From contig OY856412.1 of the NCBI GenBank assembly GCA_963693085.1, forward strand, positions 1,409,713,194 to 1,409,777,193: a stretch of 64,000 nt of DNA, in the 5' to 3' direction. Made by a program: the position numbers and the translations under genes. Every line of letters starts with the position of its first letter. Within the stretch, counting starts at the first letter, position 1. Positions 11,423-22,259 of the stretch are shown here, piece after piece. Source of the DNA: Alisma plantago-aquatica (lineage: Eukaryota > Streptophyta > Magnoliopsida > Alismatales > Alismataceae). Under the pieces are notes generated by a model. That model was not told where the DNA came from. It saw only the letters and a list, made by a program, of their open reading frames with translations, and searched no databases.

Positions 11423-13529
11423 AAGAAGGATTATGACCTTATCAACTAGCATTTCACAAGTTTGGTACTCACAAAGATGAGTGTCATTCTGGAGCTAGAT
11501 GACTTTTGTTAGATTTTTTTGGAAGATACATGATATCTTTATCTATTAATGGGATACCTAGTGGCTACGTATGCACGGAGAAGGGTACGAAGAAAGGAAA
11601 GTTCCTATTCCCATTATTGTTTATCCTTTTTCAAGAAGCCTTGAGTATAAGGATTGATAAATATTTGTCTCAAGTTTCAGTTAGAGATACAAGACTATGA
11701 GTAGATTGTAGCTCCTCCAATCCTTATGTATGTTGCCAACTTGGTGTTTTTCACAACGTCCTCTCCTACTCCCTTCATAATCTGGACAAGAGGTTTGATG
11801 ATTATTAAGGGATTTTCCGTCAAAACTCAATAGAGGAAAATCTTAGTTCATGACTCATTGTGGGAATCTCGCTGGTCTACAAAGAATATCATAGGATATC
11901 CCTCTATCTAATACATGGGATACCTTTGATTGATTGGGGGTGCCAATGATCAAAGGAAAACAAAAAACAATGCTTCGACTACATGGTGGTGATAATTAAA
12001 AAGAAGGTTGAATTATGGAAGGGTAAATTACTTTGTTTTGATGGGAGGAAGCTATTGATTGTACATACTCTATCTTTGATTCCCATGTACACAACGATAG
12101 CCATGGACATTCCAGCAAGAGTGTTCAAAAGAGTCAATTCCGTGTTGTTAGAGTTCCTTTGGAGATAGAAGGACTTAAAAGACAAAACAAGTGTGGGTGG
12201 CTTGGAATCGTATCACTAGACCAACAGATTGACGAGGATTATAGATAGCTTCTATATAAATGATCTTTAAATCTTTCATATACAAAGTAACATGGGAAGG
12301 CATGAAGCGCTTCTCTTTGTGGGTGTCCTTTTGCAATAAAAAATATGATAGTGTTGTAATGGGTGTTAGTCTCATTGATACTATTTGAAACTAAATTCCA
12401 TTTTTTATCCCTTTTACAAGAGTATTTGGAATTCATTCCCAATGGTATCCCCTTGATGCAGATGAATTTTTGGTAGATGCAACTTTTTTTCTGGTTTGAC
12501 TTATTGTGTGAGGTTGGCCTCCACATGTTTTCTAGATAGGAAGAAGATGTGAATAGAGATATGACACAGTGGTATCTAGTTTGAGAATAAAGGATAGGAT
12601 TTTCATGTGCTCAATATCCTCTGATAAATGAGGGCCTAAACAAGATTACTAATTCCCATGAGGCTATTTTGCAAGAGGATGCTAAGCTTATTCAGATTCG
12701 CACGACAATGGGTCAATTGTCTTCAAAATCAGCAAAGAAGCTCATCACTAATTCACTAGACCACCACACGTCAAGATCATGTATTTGGGGAAATGACTCA
12801 TTACCTAACGCAAATGATGTGGTTTGTCATATATATAGTATGTCCCTACCAAAGAATGATAATGTTATGAAATGTAGAATCCATCTTTCTTCACCTTGTC
12901 ACTATTGTGAAGATCAGAAGGAAGAATCCATGCAACATATCTTCCTTCATAGTGATGTGGCTATTTTTCTATGTGATAACCTAAGTGACCTTATGATGAC
13001 TGGGGAATGATTACAAGGTGGCCATATTCAGTACTTCTTTGATCAATACAACACATTTTCCGACAGTAGGGACATGAAGGGATGGTTGTTCTAGGTTCTC
13101 CCTTCCCAACTTTGCTTGATCATATGGAAGTTCATATGTATGGTGAGATACTATGCAGCCATGAATGGATTTAAAAGGCTATGGAATGGGATTATCATTT
13201 CATAACACAAAAATAGTCAAGAAATGTTTGCAAAATCCTGAAGGAAAGATTTTCTACACCAACTGAGACTAATGAGGTGTATTTCTCTTGGTATGTAAAA
13301 CTTGAAGTTAAACATTATCTTTGGGAAATATTGACGTGCTTATGTCTCAACAAAAAGATGGAGTGCTAGTATTTTAAGGGACTGGAGACGGTACATGGTT
13401 CTTTCTTATAGATTTTGGACTACAACAAGATTGTATAGGGGTGCAAGAATCCAACATGTGATCATTTCCCTCAATGTCAATGTTGATTGGAGTAAAACAT
13501 TTACTACTTTGGAAATTGACAATGAAAGT
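11423..13529 (+). pseudogene. LINE-2 ORF2, RT to zinc-finger region
   Basis: Right after the AAGAA duplication the sequence encodes a DYDLIN motif (first catalytic block of L1-type RT). The motifs SINGIPSGY and an EKGTKKGKFLFPLLFIL block (degenerate [10 protein letters not shown] region) follow at 11540-11640, then VELWKGKLLCFDGRKLLI at 12010-12060. At 12669-13010 a degenerate zf-RVT block with CHYC and a following HIFLHS is visible. Many stops and frameshifts are present. This is the main remnant of the LINE that hosts the LARD-like element and element Z. Confidence 0.72.
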
Positions 13530-13730
13530 TATATGCCATACTCTTATTTTGATGATGTAAATATTTCACATTTGTGTCACTAACATGTGCATTTAGTGTT
13601 TTAGGCAAATAAGGAACTTAGCCAGATCCAACAATAAAAAAAATAATATTATATGTGTTTGGATGGTTGTAGGTCAAGTTGTACCATATAATGCTTTGTG
13701 CAAGTACACTTTATACAATTTTCTTGGAGT
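13530..13730 (+). repeat. Z 5' LTR, segment 1
   Basis: This segment aligns with the start of the Z 3' LTR near 40390-40590, including the block around cactaacatgtgcatttag and a shared agatccaacaataaaaaa run. It ends at the hAT-like insertion. The left boundary is uncertain by roughly 20 bp because the first bases of both LTRs have diverged. Confidence 0.68.
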
Positions 13731-15047
13731 CAGTGGCGGAAGAAAGTGGGATCCAACAGGGGTCGAGCCCCGCCCCCCAAATTCTGGTGACATTCATTAT
13801 TCATTTGTATATATCTCAACCCCCACTTAATTTGTGCACCAATCCTATCACGAGCTTTTCTCGCATACACAGGCCTATACCGAGTCCAACTTCAAATTGA
13901 AATGTATTGGACAATGATAAAAAAAACATATTAAAAAGTCTTGGTAATTATGCATGAAACGACCCCCGATAATCCATGGAATGAATTCCAACACTACAAC
14001 TTGCTAACCCACCGTGGTGTTCTCTCTCGCACAGCAGCACACTAACGCAACATAGGTGACCATAGATGTATCAATTTATTACTTACAGTTGTTCTTGAAC
14101 AACAACGCACTGGCATAGTATCATGAATGTGCAACTTAGCAACACAGCGATGCACCCGCTCCGATGAATGAAGGTTCATAAATATGTGACTTGTAGTGAC
14201 AAAAGAAATTGCAGTAGCACTAGTCACCACAACTACATGTAGACAGAGAGATAGTTTTGTTTTTCTTATCAACTTAACTATTAAGTAAAACTAATTCATT
14301 CTCACAATACATCTTTATTTCTTTTGTATTTGTATGTTTGTCGCAGCAGTTAATTATTCTTATTTGTGAGTATTAAGTGCAGATTTAAATTTTATTACAT
14401 ATCTATGATAGTTTTAATATATGACATCAGTCCAAACTCCAACAACTTCTCATCTTCCATGTGTTGTTGTTCCTATATAATATTTGATCAACCTCTATAT
14501 AATAACAAATATTTAGATATTCAAGTGACAATGTTTTTTCTCTTCACATCATATTTATACTAGCAGCCAATGGCACAGATCAATAGTGGAGTTATTTTTT
14601 TATTTCTGTGATTTGTTCATTATCAACATCTTGCTTGTCAGATATTTATCGATTCTTTCCTTTTCCTTTACATACAATTAATTATTTTATTATCAAGGTA
14701 AGTTGTTATCTATATATAATATAGTAACAGTTCATTAGTTGTGAACCTAAGACTTCGTGGTTAATTCTTGTTTACATTATAATGGATGTATTACGTAATG
14801 ACTGGATTGAATGTACCATGTTGCTTTTTATCGTTGCTGAAATTTTATAATTCCAACTACAATTTATGTATACTTTAGTAATGTGTTGCATTTTTGTAAG
14901 AGCATAACTTAGTTCAAATGTTCATAATTTTTTTATGTCAAATTTAGAGTGGCTCAAACACATCACATCTTCTAGAAAGAGTATCAAATATGAGATACGT
15001 CCTCTAACTACCCCCCCTCAAAGTATAGATCTCTAGCTCTATCCCTG
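13731..15047. mobile_element. hAT-like non-autonomous DNA transposon
   Basis: The insert begins CAGTGGCGGAAG and ends with a degenerate inverted counterpart, TAGCTCTATCCCTG. Both sides have C/G-rich subterminal runs (gagccccgccccccc near 13762-13777, ccccccc near 15010-15018), as is common in plant hAT families with CAGTGGCGGA ends. The flanks cttggagt (13723-13730) and ctaggaat (15048-15055) match at 6 of 8 positions, fitting an 8-bp target duplication. The Z 3' LTR near 40585-40600 keeps the uninterrupted site. No transposase is seen. Confidence 0.72.
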
Positions 15048-15226
15048 CTAGGAATGATGTAAGAACAAGTGATGATCCACCCAAATCTATCTTGAACCCT
15101 ATTCCACACTTATATCAAGATTTAGGATATGTTTTTCATAGAAAAATTATTTTTATAGATTTTCCAAAAATATAGTAGTGCATTTACAAGGATTATTGAT
15201 TGAGCACTTGCATTGATTGAAATTTC

Positions 15227-15347
15227 TCTCGGTTAAACCACACATAGACCAAGATATAACCATTGCAAAACCTAGAAAAAGACTTACTCTCGATCAAAGT
15301 AAAATTTGACCATGATGGACCTCGGTCAAAGTCTAGTTGGATCGAGA
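15227..15347. repeat. Degenerate inverted-repeat modules in Z LTR
   Basis: Three short modules begin CTCGGTTAA, CTCGATCAA and CTCGGTCAA and are followed by partly complementary arms such as TTGACCAT or TTGGATCGAG. They lie about 120-240 bp before the TATA box, the same relative place as the CGGTCGA/TCGACCG modules in the SIRE LTRs. The other Z LTR keeps partner arms such as TTGACCGAG near 40849-40857. Confidence 0.55.
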
Positions 15348-15470
15348 ACAAGTCTGTAGAAAAATTTTGAATGATCTTCTGGCCATTGTAAACCCGACTT
15401 TTCATATTCTAGTGGCTATTTTAAATCCATCTCATCCTAAATACTCCCAAAACTATATCTAAGTAGTTTC

Positions 15471-15480
15471 TATAAATAGG
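15471..15480 (+). promoter_or_regulatory. TATA box of Z 5' LTR
   Basis: TATAAATAGG sits in the same context as in the SIRE LTRs (CCTATAAATAGG). It would have set the start of the genomic RNA. In the Z 3' LTR the equivalent site near 41025 is degraded. Confidence 0.65.
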
Positions 15481-17174
15481 AGTGGTGTATAGGGACCCCA
15501 AACACACTTGAGGAACCTACTACATGCTATCCCATTAGAGATCAAAATTCTATGTTGCTATCTCTAACTTCCCTCAAGCTAGTCTAAGTATTAGCTCAAC
15601 ATTTGTGTCCTACTCCAAAAAATATACCCTTGCCTAATCCTTGTGGAGAGTCATTCATCACTTGTTAACAGAGGGATACTAATTCTATATCATGTGATAG
15701 TTGTAGTTTCCTCTTTCTCTCTTGTTCTCTTTACTTGTTCTTCTTGCTTCCAACTATTCTTGTGAGAAGGTTGTTGGCAAGCTTCTTGGATCTACTTCTT
15801 ACAAGAAGGATGTGATCAAGGTGGGAGTTGGATTGGGATTTATTCCATTGTGTATTCCCCTTGATCTAGAAAAGGAGGGTTGTCTTGAGCCACAAAAGAC
15901 ATCATCACATCGGTAAATCGTGTATTTTGTGTCAGTCTAGAAAAAGAATAAAATATAAGTTGGAAGCATTAGTTGAAAAAAAAACTAGGTAGTAGACAGA
16001 CATATTTGTTGGTGATATGCCCTGAGAGCCAATCATATGATGATTGTAGCAACACATCTTGTAGTTGATTTGATTATTAATAAAGGCACTCCAGATTATT
16101 ATGCTTGTTTTAATATGAGAAAATAATGTCCCTAGTATGTATGACTCAATGACATGTGAATTCAGGTCAAGGATCTGGATAAGTGATCATGTGTATGATA
16201 AGAGTATCCATTCTTATCTTTGTCCCTAGTCAGATATTATTGTGAATTTTTAGGACAAAAATAATACATCAAAACTAGAATGTGTGTTGATTGATGACTA
16301 CATCTAATTAGCCATGATATTAGATATAATCAAACACATAGGTACTTGTTATGAACAAGAATACTGGACAGACCCACTTTATGTATGATACATGGAATCC
16401 AATGATGGCGGTCAGAATCACATCTTAGTGTGATAGTGGTGATTGTGGTCCTTAGACTTGAAGTAACAAAAATAACTGCATGTTTTTCAATGTGCTTTAA
16501 CATTTCTCAACATGATCATGAAAAGGATTTCTATACATGTAGTGCTTATGATCATTGTGACACATGTAGATTATTGTGAGTGACGTAGATGGAATTTGTC
16601 CATCCCAATGGAGTGATATCCTATCCAGTTATGAGTGAGACAATGAAATGCTTGGCCATGTTCATGTGTGTCAATATATGATATTGAGCTCATGTGTATC
16701 TCAATAGTCTACTCTAGATCAAGGAACAAAGATTTAACAATAAGAGGATGTTGTTTCGATATGTTGGATTCAATCTAGATATTAGAGATAAAGGGATTAT
16801 ACAATTAGTGTAGCATTGGTCAAAATACTAGGTTAAATTGTTCTCCAACTTCTCAAATTACTTGGGTAGCAATGAAATCTTGTTAGATATCAATCATTTT
16901 TTGTGAAATCATAATATTATTATGAATATCACTACCAACGTAATTTGCATCCTACTGTGTCACATAGATAAGAAGTATTAGAATAGGAGTATAATTTTGG
17001 ACGTGTTTAGAAATATTCTTAATCAAACTGATTACTAAAACACTTAGGTAATCTATTAGAATAATATTCAAATGTAATCTGAGTTAATGGGTTGAAATGT
17101 TTAAGCTAATTAATTAGATTTTAATTATTAAATCATATGGCTAATGTCAAGCGATCGACTAGAGACGGATGATG

Positions 17175-17221
17175 AAAATTAATTAATCAATTAATATGAT
17201 TAATTGGTTAATTAATTAACT
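17175..17221. repeat. AT-rich imperfect palindrome in Copia-1 LTR
   Basis: The stretch is made of TTAATTAA units in both orientations around a centre near taatatgatta. The 3' LTR keeps a matching form at about 28463-28508. It could form a cruciform or RNA hairpin, but it may also be simple AT-rich drift. Confidence 0.5.
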
Positions 17222-17733
17222 CTAGTATATTCTAAATGTTTTTTGAAGATCCACAAGAAAATATTCTGAATGAAGCCACAACATTTTATTTTCTAGGGGT
17301 TTTGGAAGACCTAGCTTCCTTTCCTCTACTATTTATAGGGGCATGACAGTCATATTTTAGTGATGAGCTCTTGTATGTGAACTCTACTCATCATCATCCC
17401 CAAGAGAGAGAAGGAGAGTAGTCGTGATGCTAGCAGATCATCAAGCAGAATGCTACTCCTTTCCACTGTCTTAGGAAGTGCAATGTGGAGTTTCAATCCA
17501 TATGCATGAACAAAGTTGAGATGTAGACACTAAGCTTCTACCTTTGAAAGATGTTGATGAGGATCATATATGCACGCAAGGGTCCACACACATCACCACG
17601 TAAAAGGATGTCGATGGACTTTCTCTGCAACAAGGTATATCTCACACGCCCTCTTTCTGAATAGGATGTTGTCTACAAGATCTACTAGTAGTACATGTGG
17701 AGATTTTTTTTGTAGTTTTTACAGCGCTTATCT

Positions 17734-18020
17734 TGTAACATCCCAGGATTTGAGGCCTCAGATAATGATCTTAAAAGGAATGATTGGACTACCCATATCA
17801 CCAAGGTGTACCTCCTTTTTTGGGAGCCCATCACTAAGAACTCCATAGTTAAGCGTGCTCAACTTGGAGTAGTACTGGGATGGGTGACCTGTCGGGAAGT
17901 TGATCCTGGCATGCGTGTGAGTGAGGACAAAGCACACAGTTAAGGCTAATGGTGGTATGTGGGGAAATTCGTCATTCCTGAAACCTTGCTAGAGCTTGGA
18001 CAGAGGGCCCAGGTGTTACA
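17734..18020 (+). repeat. Cassandra 5' LTR
   Basis: The 287-bp direct repeat starts TGTAACATCCC and ends in GTGTTACA. It matches 18272-18558 in length and order and contains the 5S-like region at about 17795-17915. Confidence 0.92.
17795..17915 (+). other. 5S rRNA-like sequence in Cassandra 5' LTR
   Basis: The core has agttaagcgtgctc (A-box region of plant 5S) followed by gtagtactgggatgggtgacc (intermediate element and C-box region) and gggaag, in the order and spacing of plant 5S rRNA. The 5' third is more diverged. These segments can carry RNA polymerase III promoter elements. It is not a genuine 5S gene, because it is embedded in an LTR and departs from 5S at many positions. Confidence 0.88.
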
Positions 18021-18022
18021 AA

Positions 18023-18033
18023 TGGTATTAGAG
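18023..18033 (+). other. Cassandra primer-binding site
   Basis: TGGTATTAGAG lies 2 bp after the 5' LTR and differs by one base from the TGGTATCAGAG expected for initiator Met tRNA priming. Confidence 0.8.
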
Positions 18034-18271
18034 ACAAAACCCCTCTAGTAGGTGGGGCCCACTTAGGCATGGCATGCTAGTCTTGAGTCGTGTGGTCCAG
18101 GCATGTAGGGAAGGGTTGTCTATGGTTGACGTAGTCACCCTTGCGCTGGTATTCCGTGATTGGGAGTTGGGTGTCCATGGGCCATTGTGGGTCCAAACTG
18201 AAATGGGGTCAGATTATGAGGCCATATAGTTGAGCCTTGACGAGGACGTCAAGAGTATAAGTGGGGGAGAT

Positions 18272-18558
18272 TGTAACATCTTAGGATTTGAGGCATCGGA
18301 TAATGATCTTAAAAGGAATGATTAGACTACTCATATCACCAAGGTGCACCTCCTTTTCCAGGAGCCCATCACTAAGAACTTCATAGTTAAGCGTGCTCAG
18401 CTTGGAGTAGTACTGGGATGGGTGACCTGTCGGGAAGTTGACACTGGCATGCGCGTGAGTGAGGACAAAGCACCCAATTAAGGCTTGTGGTAGTCTGTGG
18501 GGACATTCGTCATTCCTAAAACCTTGTTAGAGCTTAGGCAGTGGGCCCAGGTGTTACA
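18272..18558 (+). repeat. Cassandra 3' LTR with second 5S-like segment
   Basis: This 287-bp LTR follows the purine tract. Its 5S-like segment (about 18333-18453) is nearly identical to that of the 5' LTR over the promoter core, whereas the flanks differ at many places. Confidence 0.9.
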
Positions 18559-18582
18559 TATCTCCTCTACAAAACCTAATAG

Positions 18583-18921
18583 TGGTATCAAAGTAGTGTC
18601 AATCTATGGCATATTTGGATTTATTTCCATATGATCATATTTCTCTATACCATTTTCTATAGTTGTATGCAATATGAACTTAAAATGGTTAATGTTCATA
18701 TCTAACCTAATTCCTCATACATTGTAGACATGTTTTTTTTCCTGACAGACGGGGTCTACTATGGAAATTTTGATTTTTCCTAGTTCAGAAAAGTGAAATT
18801 TCATAGACGGGATCCCCGCACAATGTTTCTACCCCTGTGTATCCTGCCTAGTTTGTGGGGAGTTACAAATCATTTAATGAGAAGGCCCCACATCAAAAGA
18901 ACTACAACTTTAGAATATATA

Positions 18922-18957
<36 letters not shown>

Positions 18958-20197
18958 TGTATATATATACCTATAAAATCGTACATGTCACCCTTAAAAA
19001 AAGGTTTGTTTTTTGAATTCATGCGTGGTAATGGCCTAGGATCCCTATTATGAATGTTGTAAACATTTGTATATGTTGCGCTTATATATGGATGTTGGTG
19101 ATGGATGTCAATTGTAGTGTATGGATCCTTTGTACAAATATTTAGCTTGTGTGTTGAGCCTCATCTATGATCTCCAAGTATAATTAATTGTATTCTCTAT
19201 AAAATGCCCTCGAATGTAATAGAGATAGGGAATAGATTTAGTTTGGGAAAATTTTCTATGAAGCAATTTGAAGATTCAAATTTAAGGAATGTCAATGGAG
19301 AGGTAGCTTAAAGATTCAAATCCAAGGAGCATCCATGGAGAGGCAACTTGAAGATCCAACCACAAGGAGAGTCCATGAAGTTCTTCACCTTGATTCTGAT
19401 CAAATGCAGGTTCATATGATATTCACATGTTGATGTTGCACAAGATGTAAAACACCATAAGTAGATAATAATCCTTTGTGGCTCCAAAGGATTATAGTAG
19501 TAAGGCCATAACTAATCCTTATGTATTTTTGGATTGCATTTATGTAGATATAGTTTGTATATGGTACATATTATAAGTATGTGGTGTTTGGATATGTATG
19601 CGTATATAAATAAAACCCCTCAAATAAATTATTAAGTCTCAGATTCTTTCACAAGGCAAGACACATGAAAAACTTGATCGATTATGCATAGTAACACCAA
19701 AGAGTGGTGTGTTGTCTATCTCGTGGAAGTATGAGAATATATATATATGTTTGCCAAAGAATGGTGCATATTCTATTATGTTGGCCTTTTTGGGTCAGGC
19801 TTAACTAGGTAAGTTTAATAAGATTAATTTCCTTCAAGCATAGGTATAGAATATGAAAATGAGTTATGCATACCATCTATCAAGAGTTGCATATGGTGCA
19901 ATTGGAAAATGTTGTCTATCGAAATAATCATGTTGTGGGTGATCAGCCAAAGCTGACTCATGATTCGATGAAATATAGATCTTGATCTACTAGAAGATTG
20001 TACGCTAAAATCTTTGCAAATTAATAGTGAGAGCTATAAATTTGAAGAAAATACTAGGAGCAGTAATTAATTAAAGGAATAATATTATCTAAAAATCCAT
20101 TTAAATCAAACCAAATCAAAATATTGACTCGTGCAAATATTTTTCTTATATATCAAATGACAAACAACAACAACAAAAACGTTTTGTTGTGATTGGT
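18583..20197 (+). other. Copia-1 leader region, non-coding
   Basis: It starts with the primer site TGGTATCAAAG at 18583-18593. I see no gene. It holds an AT/GTAT microsatellite (18915-18969) and a short perfect hairpin around 19468-19493 (aatcctttg and caaaggatta arms). Open frames such as 18793-19053 run through the microsatellite and encode simple repeats. Confidence 0.6.
18915..18969. repeat. Compound (AT)n-(GTAT)n microsatellite
   Basis: About eight AT units are followed by about eight GTAT units and a short TA run. Confidence 0.9.
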
Positions 20198-20945
20198 ACT
20201 TGAGAAGGAAAACCGTAATCGGAATAACTTCCATGAGTGGTTTAGGACTTAAGAACCATTCTCACTCATGAGTGTAAGCTCTATATCTTAGACACACCAG
20301 CATTAGAGGAACCAACTCCGAATCCACCTAGGGTAGAAAAGGATGCTTATTGGAAGCATCATGATGATGCATTATACATCCAATGCCTTATGTTGTTCCC
20401 CATGAACCATGAGCTCCAGAAGCAACATAATAACATGGGTGTTATGGAGATGGTCACACATCTCCATAACATTTATCAAGATAAGGCAAGGAAAGAGAGG
20501 TATAATGTCTCCAAGGCATTGTTTAAGTGCAACATGCAAGAGGGTGATCCAATCAGGCTCCATGTGCTTAAGTTATTTGGGTATGTAGAAAGCTTAGAAA
20601 GATTGGGATTTTCTTTAGGCCAAGAGTTTTCCATGGACATGATCTTGCAATTGTTGTCAGAATCATATAACCAATTTGTCATGAACTACAATATGAACAA
20701 CTTTGACAAACCATTGATAGAGTTTCTTGGCATGTTGAGAACTGTTGTGGGACAAATGAAGAAAGATAAGCCCAATTCCATATTGTTTGTGAACAATGGA
20801 AAAGGGAAACCTAAGGGAAAAGGCAATGAAAATAAGAGTTCTAAAGATAGTTGAAATTCTAAATCTTCTTCACTTAAAGCAAATGGAGGAGTGAGTAAAT
20901 AAGGTGAATGTCACCATTGCCACCAACCTGGACATTGGAAAGGAA
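20198..20945 (+). pseudogene. Copia-1 gag
   Basis: The best open part (20390-20854) encodes a gag segment with ELQKQHNN, MEMVTHLHNIYQDKARKERY and a QMKKDKPN block, followed by a Lys/Gly-rich tract. Just downstream, 20910-20945 encodes the start of a CCHC zinc knuckle (Cys-His-His-Cys ... Gly-His-Trp-Lys), whose last Cys is lost by a frame change. Gag forms the virus-like particle of the element. Upstream codons from about 20198 are frameshifted. The copy is non-functional. Confidence 0.8.
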
Positions 20946-22254
20946 TTTCCCTCTTTATTTTGAGGAGCTAGAGAACAATAAGAAGGGGATGGAGATTTTC
21001 ATTTTAGTTGTTTTAGTTATTGAGATAAATATGTCTACTTCCTTATCTTGGGTACTAGATATTGGATGTGGATCTCATATATGCTCAAATATGCATGACG
21101 TGAAAAGAAGTAGACCCTTGAATAAGAAAGAGGTGGAGCTGTGTATTCCAAATGGAGTAAGAGTTGTTGCTACTTTCATAGGCACCTAGTGTTTATCTAT
21201 GCCAAGTGGGCATTTAATAGAGTAAGAGAACTACAATTTCATACCTAATATAAATAGGAACATTATTTACGTTTCTTTTTTGGACAACAATGAGTTTGAA
21301 TTTTATATTAAGAATGGCCAATGTTCTATTTTTAAAGATGATATCTTTTACAATAGTGCTCATGTGTCTTATGATATTTACTTGTTAGATCTTGAGACAA
21401 GTGTATATAATGTAAATACTAAAAGGATAAAACTCAATTACTCAAATAAAACATACCTTTGGCATTTTTGTCTAGGTCACATAAATGAGAAACACATTTC
21501 TAGACTCCATAAAGATGGTTATATACACTCTTTTAACCTTGAAGCAATAGAAATATGTGAGTCTTGTTGTTTGGGGAAGATGACAAAAGATCCTTTTACT
21601 GGTAACAGTGAGAGAGCAAGGAATCTATCATGACTCATACATACTGACATATGTGGTTCTCTTAGAACAAATGAGAGGTCGTTACCAGTACTTCATTACC
21701 TTTATAGATGACCTTAATAAGTATGGATATGTATACTTAATGAAACATAAGTCAGACACCCTTTAAAAGTTCAAGGATTTCACGAATGAAGTACATAACC
21801 ATCTTGGTAGAAGAAATTAATCACTTCATTCTGATCGAGATGGAGAATACTTAAACCAAGAGTTTGAGGACCTTCTATGAGATAGTGGTATTATTTCATA
21901 ATGAACTCCACCTGGAACACCACAACATAATGGTGTGTCAGAAATAAGAAACCATACATTAGTAGATTTGGTGAGGTCAATGATGAGTTTGGATAGTCTA
22001 CCAACTTCCTTCTAGGGATATGCTTTAGAAACTGCAGTGTTTACGCTTCATCCATGTACCTTCTCCATCGGTTCAAAATACACCATATGAGATATGAACT
22101 GGGAAACATCCAAAAATGTCTTTTATGAAGATTTGGGGATGTGAAGCCTATGCCAAAAAAATATTTTCTAAAAGGCTTGTATAAAAATATGTTAAATGTT
22201 ATTTTGTTGGATACCATAGGGAAACCAAGGGTTTATATTCTATCTGACAACAAA
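20946..22254 (+). pseudogene. Copia-1 protease and integrase region
   Basis: The frame at 20908-21189 carries SWVLDIGCGSHIC, the protease active-site region with Gly after the Asp-Ile pair (family form DTGC). At 21280-21633 lies the pre-integrase zinc-binding block with LWHFCLGHINEKH and CESCCLGK. From 21634 to 22254 the integrase core and C-terminal region can be followed only in pieces through stops and frameshifts. The sequence is then cut by an insertion at 22260. Confidence 0.78.
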
Positions 22255-22259
22255 GTATT

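Larger units (their letters stand above)
15048..16006 (+). repeat. Z 5' LTR, segment 2 (promoter region)
   Basis: The segment aligns with 40592-41327 and 44066-44290 of the Z 3' LTR. It contains degenerate CTCGGTCAA-type inverted repeats (15227-15347), a TATA box at 15471-15480, and a part resembling U5 of the SIRE LTRs. The small open frame at 15722-15916 lies in the LTR and has no protein match I can recognise. Confidence 0.7.
17734..18558 (+). mobile_element. Cassandra TRIM retrotransposon with 5S rRNA-like LTRs
   Basis: This 825-bp element has two 287-bp LTRs (17734-18020 and 18272-18558) starting TGTAACATC and ending GTGTTACA. They surround a 251-bp non-coding core with a Met-type primer site (tggtattagag at 18023) and a purine tract gtgggggaga at 18261-18270. 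It is flanked by a perfect 5-bp duplication TATCT at 17729-17733 and 18559-18563. Each LTR holds a 5S rRNA-like segment, the hallmark of Cassandra. The copy is non-autonomous, and its LTRs differ at roughly 25-30 positions by eye, so it is old. Confidence 0.93.
16007..18580 (+). repeat. Copia-1 5' LTR, split by Cassandra
   Basis: It pairs with 27280-28603 and 37084-37519. Shared blocks include the opening ATATGCCCTGAGAG, a TTAATTAA-rich palindromic stretch, and the aatatgtggagatttttt block near 17694/37461. The open frame at 17570-17848 runs across the LTR into the Cassandra element and is not a gene. The right end is approximate. Confidence 0.78.

Noticed and set aside
14042..14272. 76-codon minus-strand frame in the hAT-like element
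   Set aside because: It shows no similarity to a hAT transposase or its dimerisation domain.
17570..17848. 92-codon frame
   Set aside because: It runs from a Copia-1 LTR across the TATCT target site into the 5S-like part of Cassandra, so it is a chance frame across an insertion junction.
17795..17915. Functional 5S rRNA gene
   Set aside because: The match is partial, repeated in two LTRs, and bounded by LTR ends, primer site and target duplication; this is Cassandra.
18793..19053. 86-codon frame
   Set aside because: It passes through the AT/GTAT microsatellite and encodes a Tyr/Ile/Met/Cys repeat.
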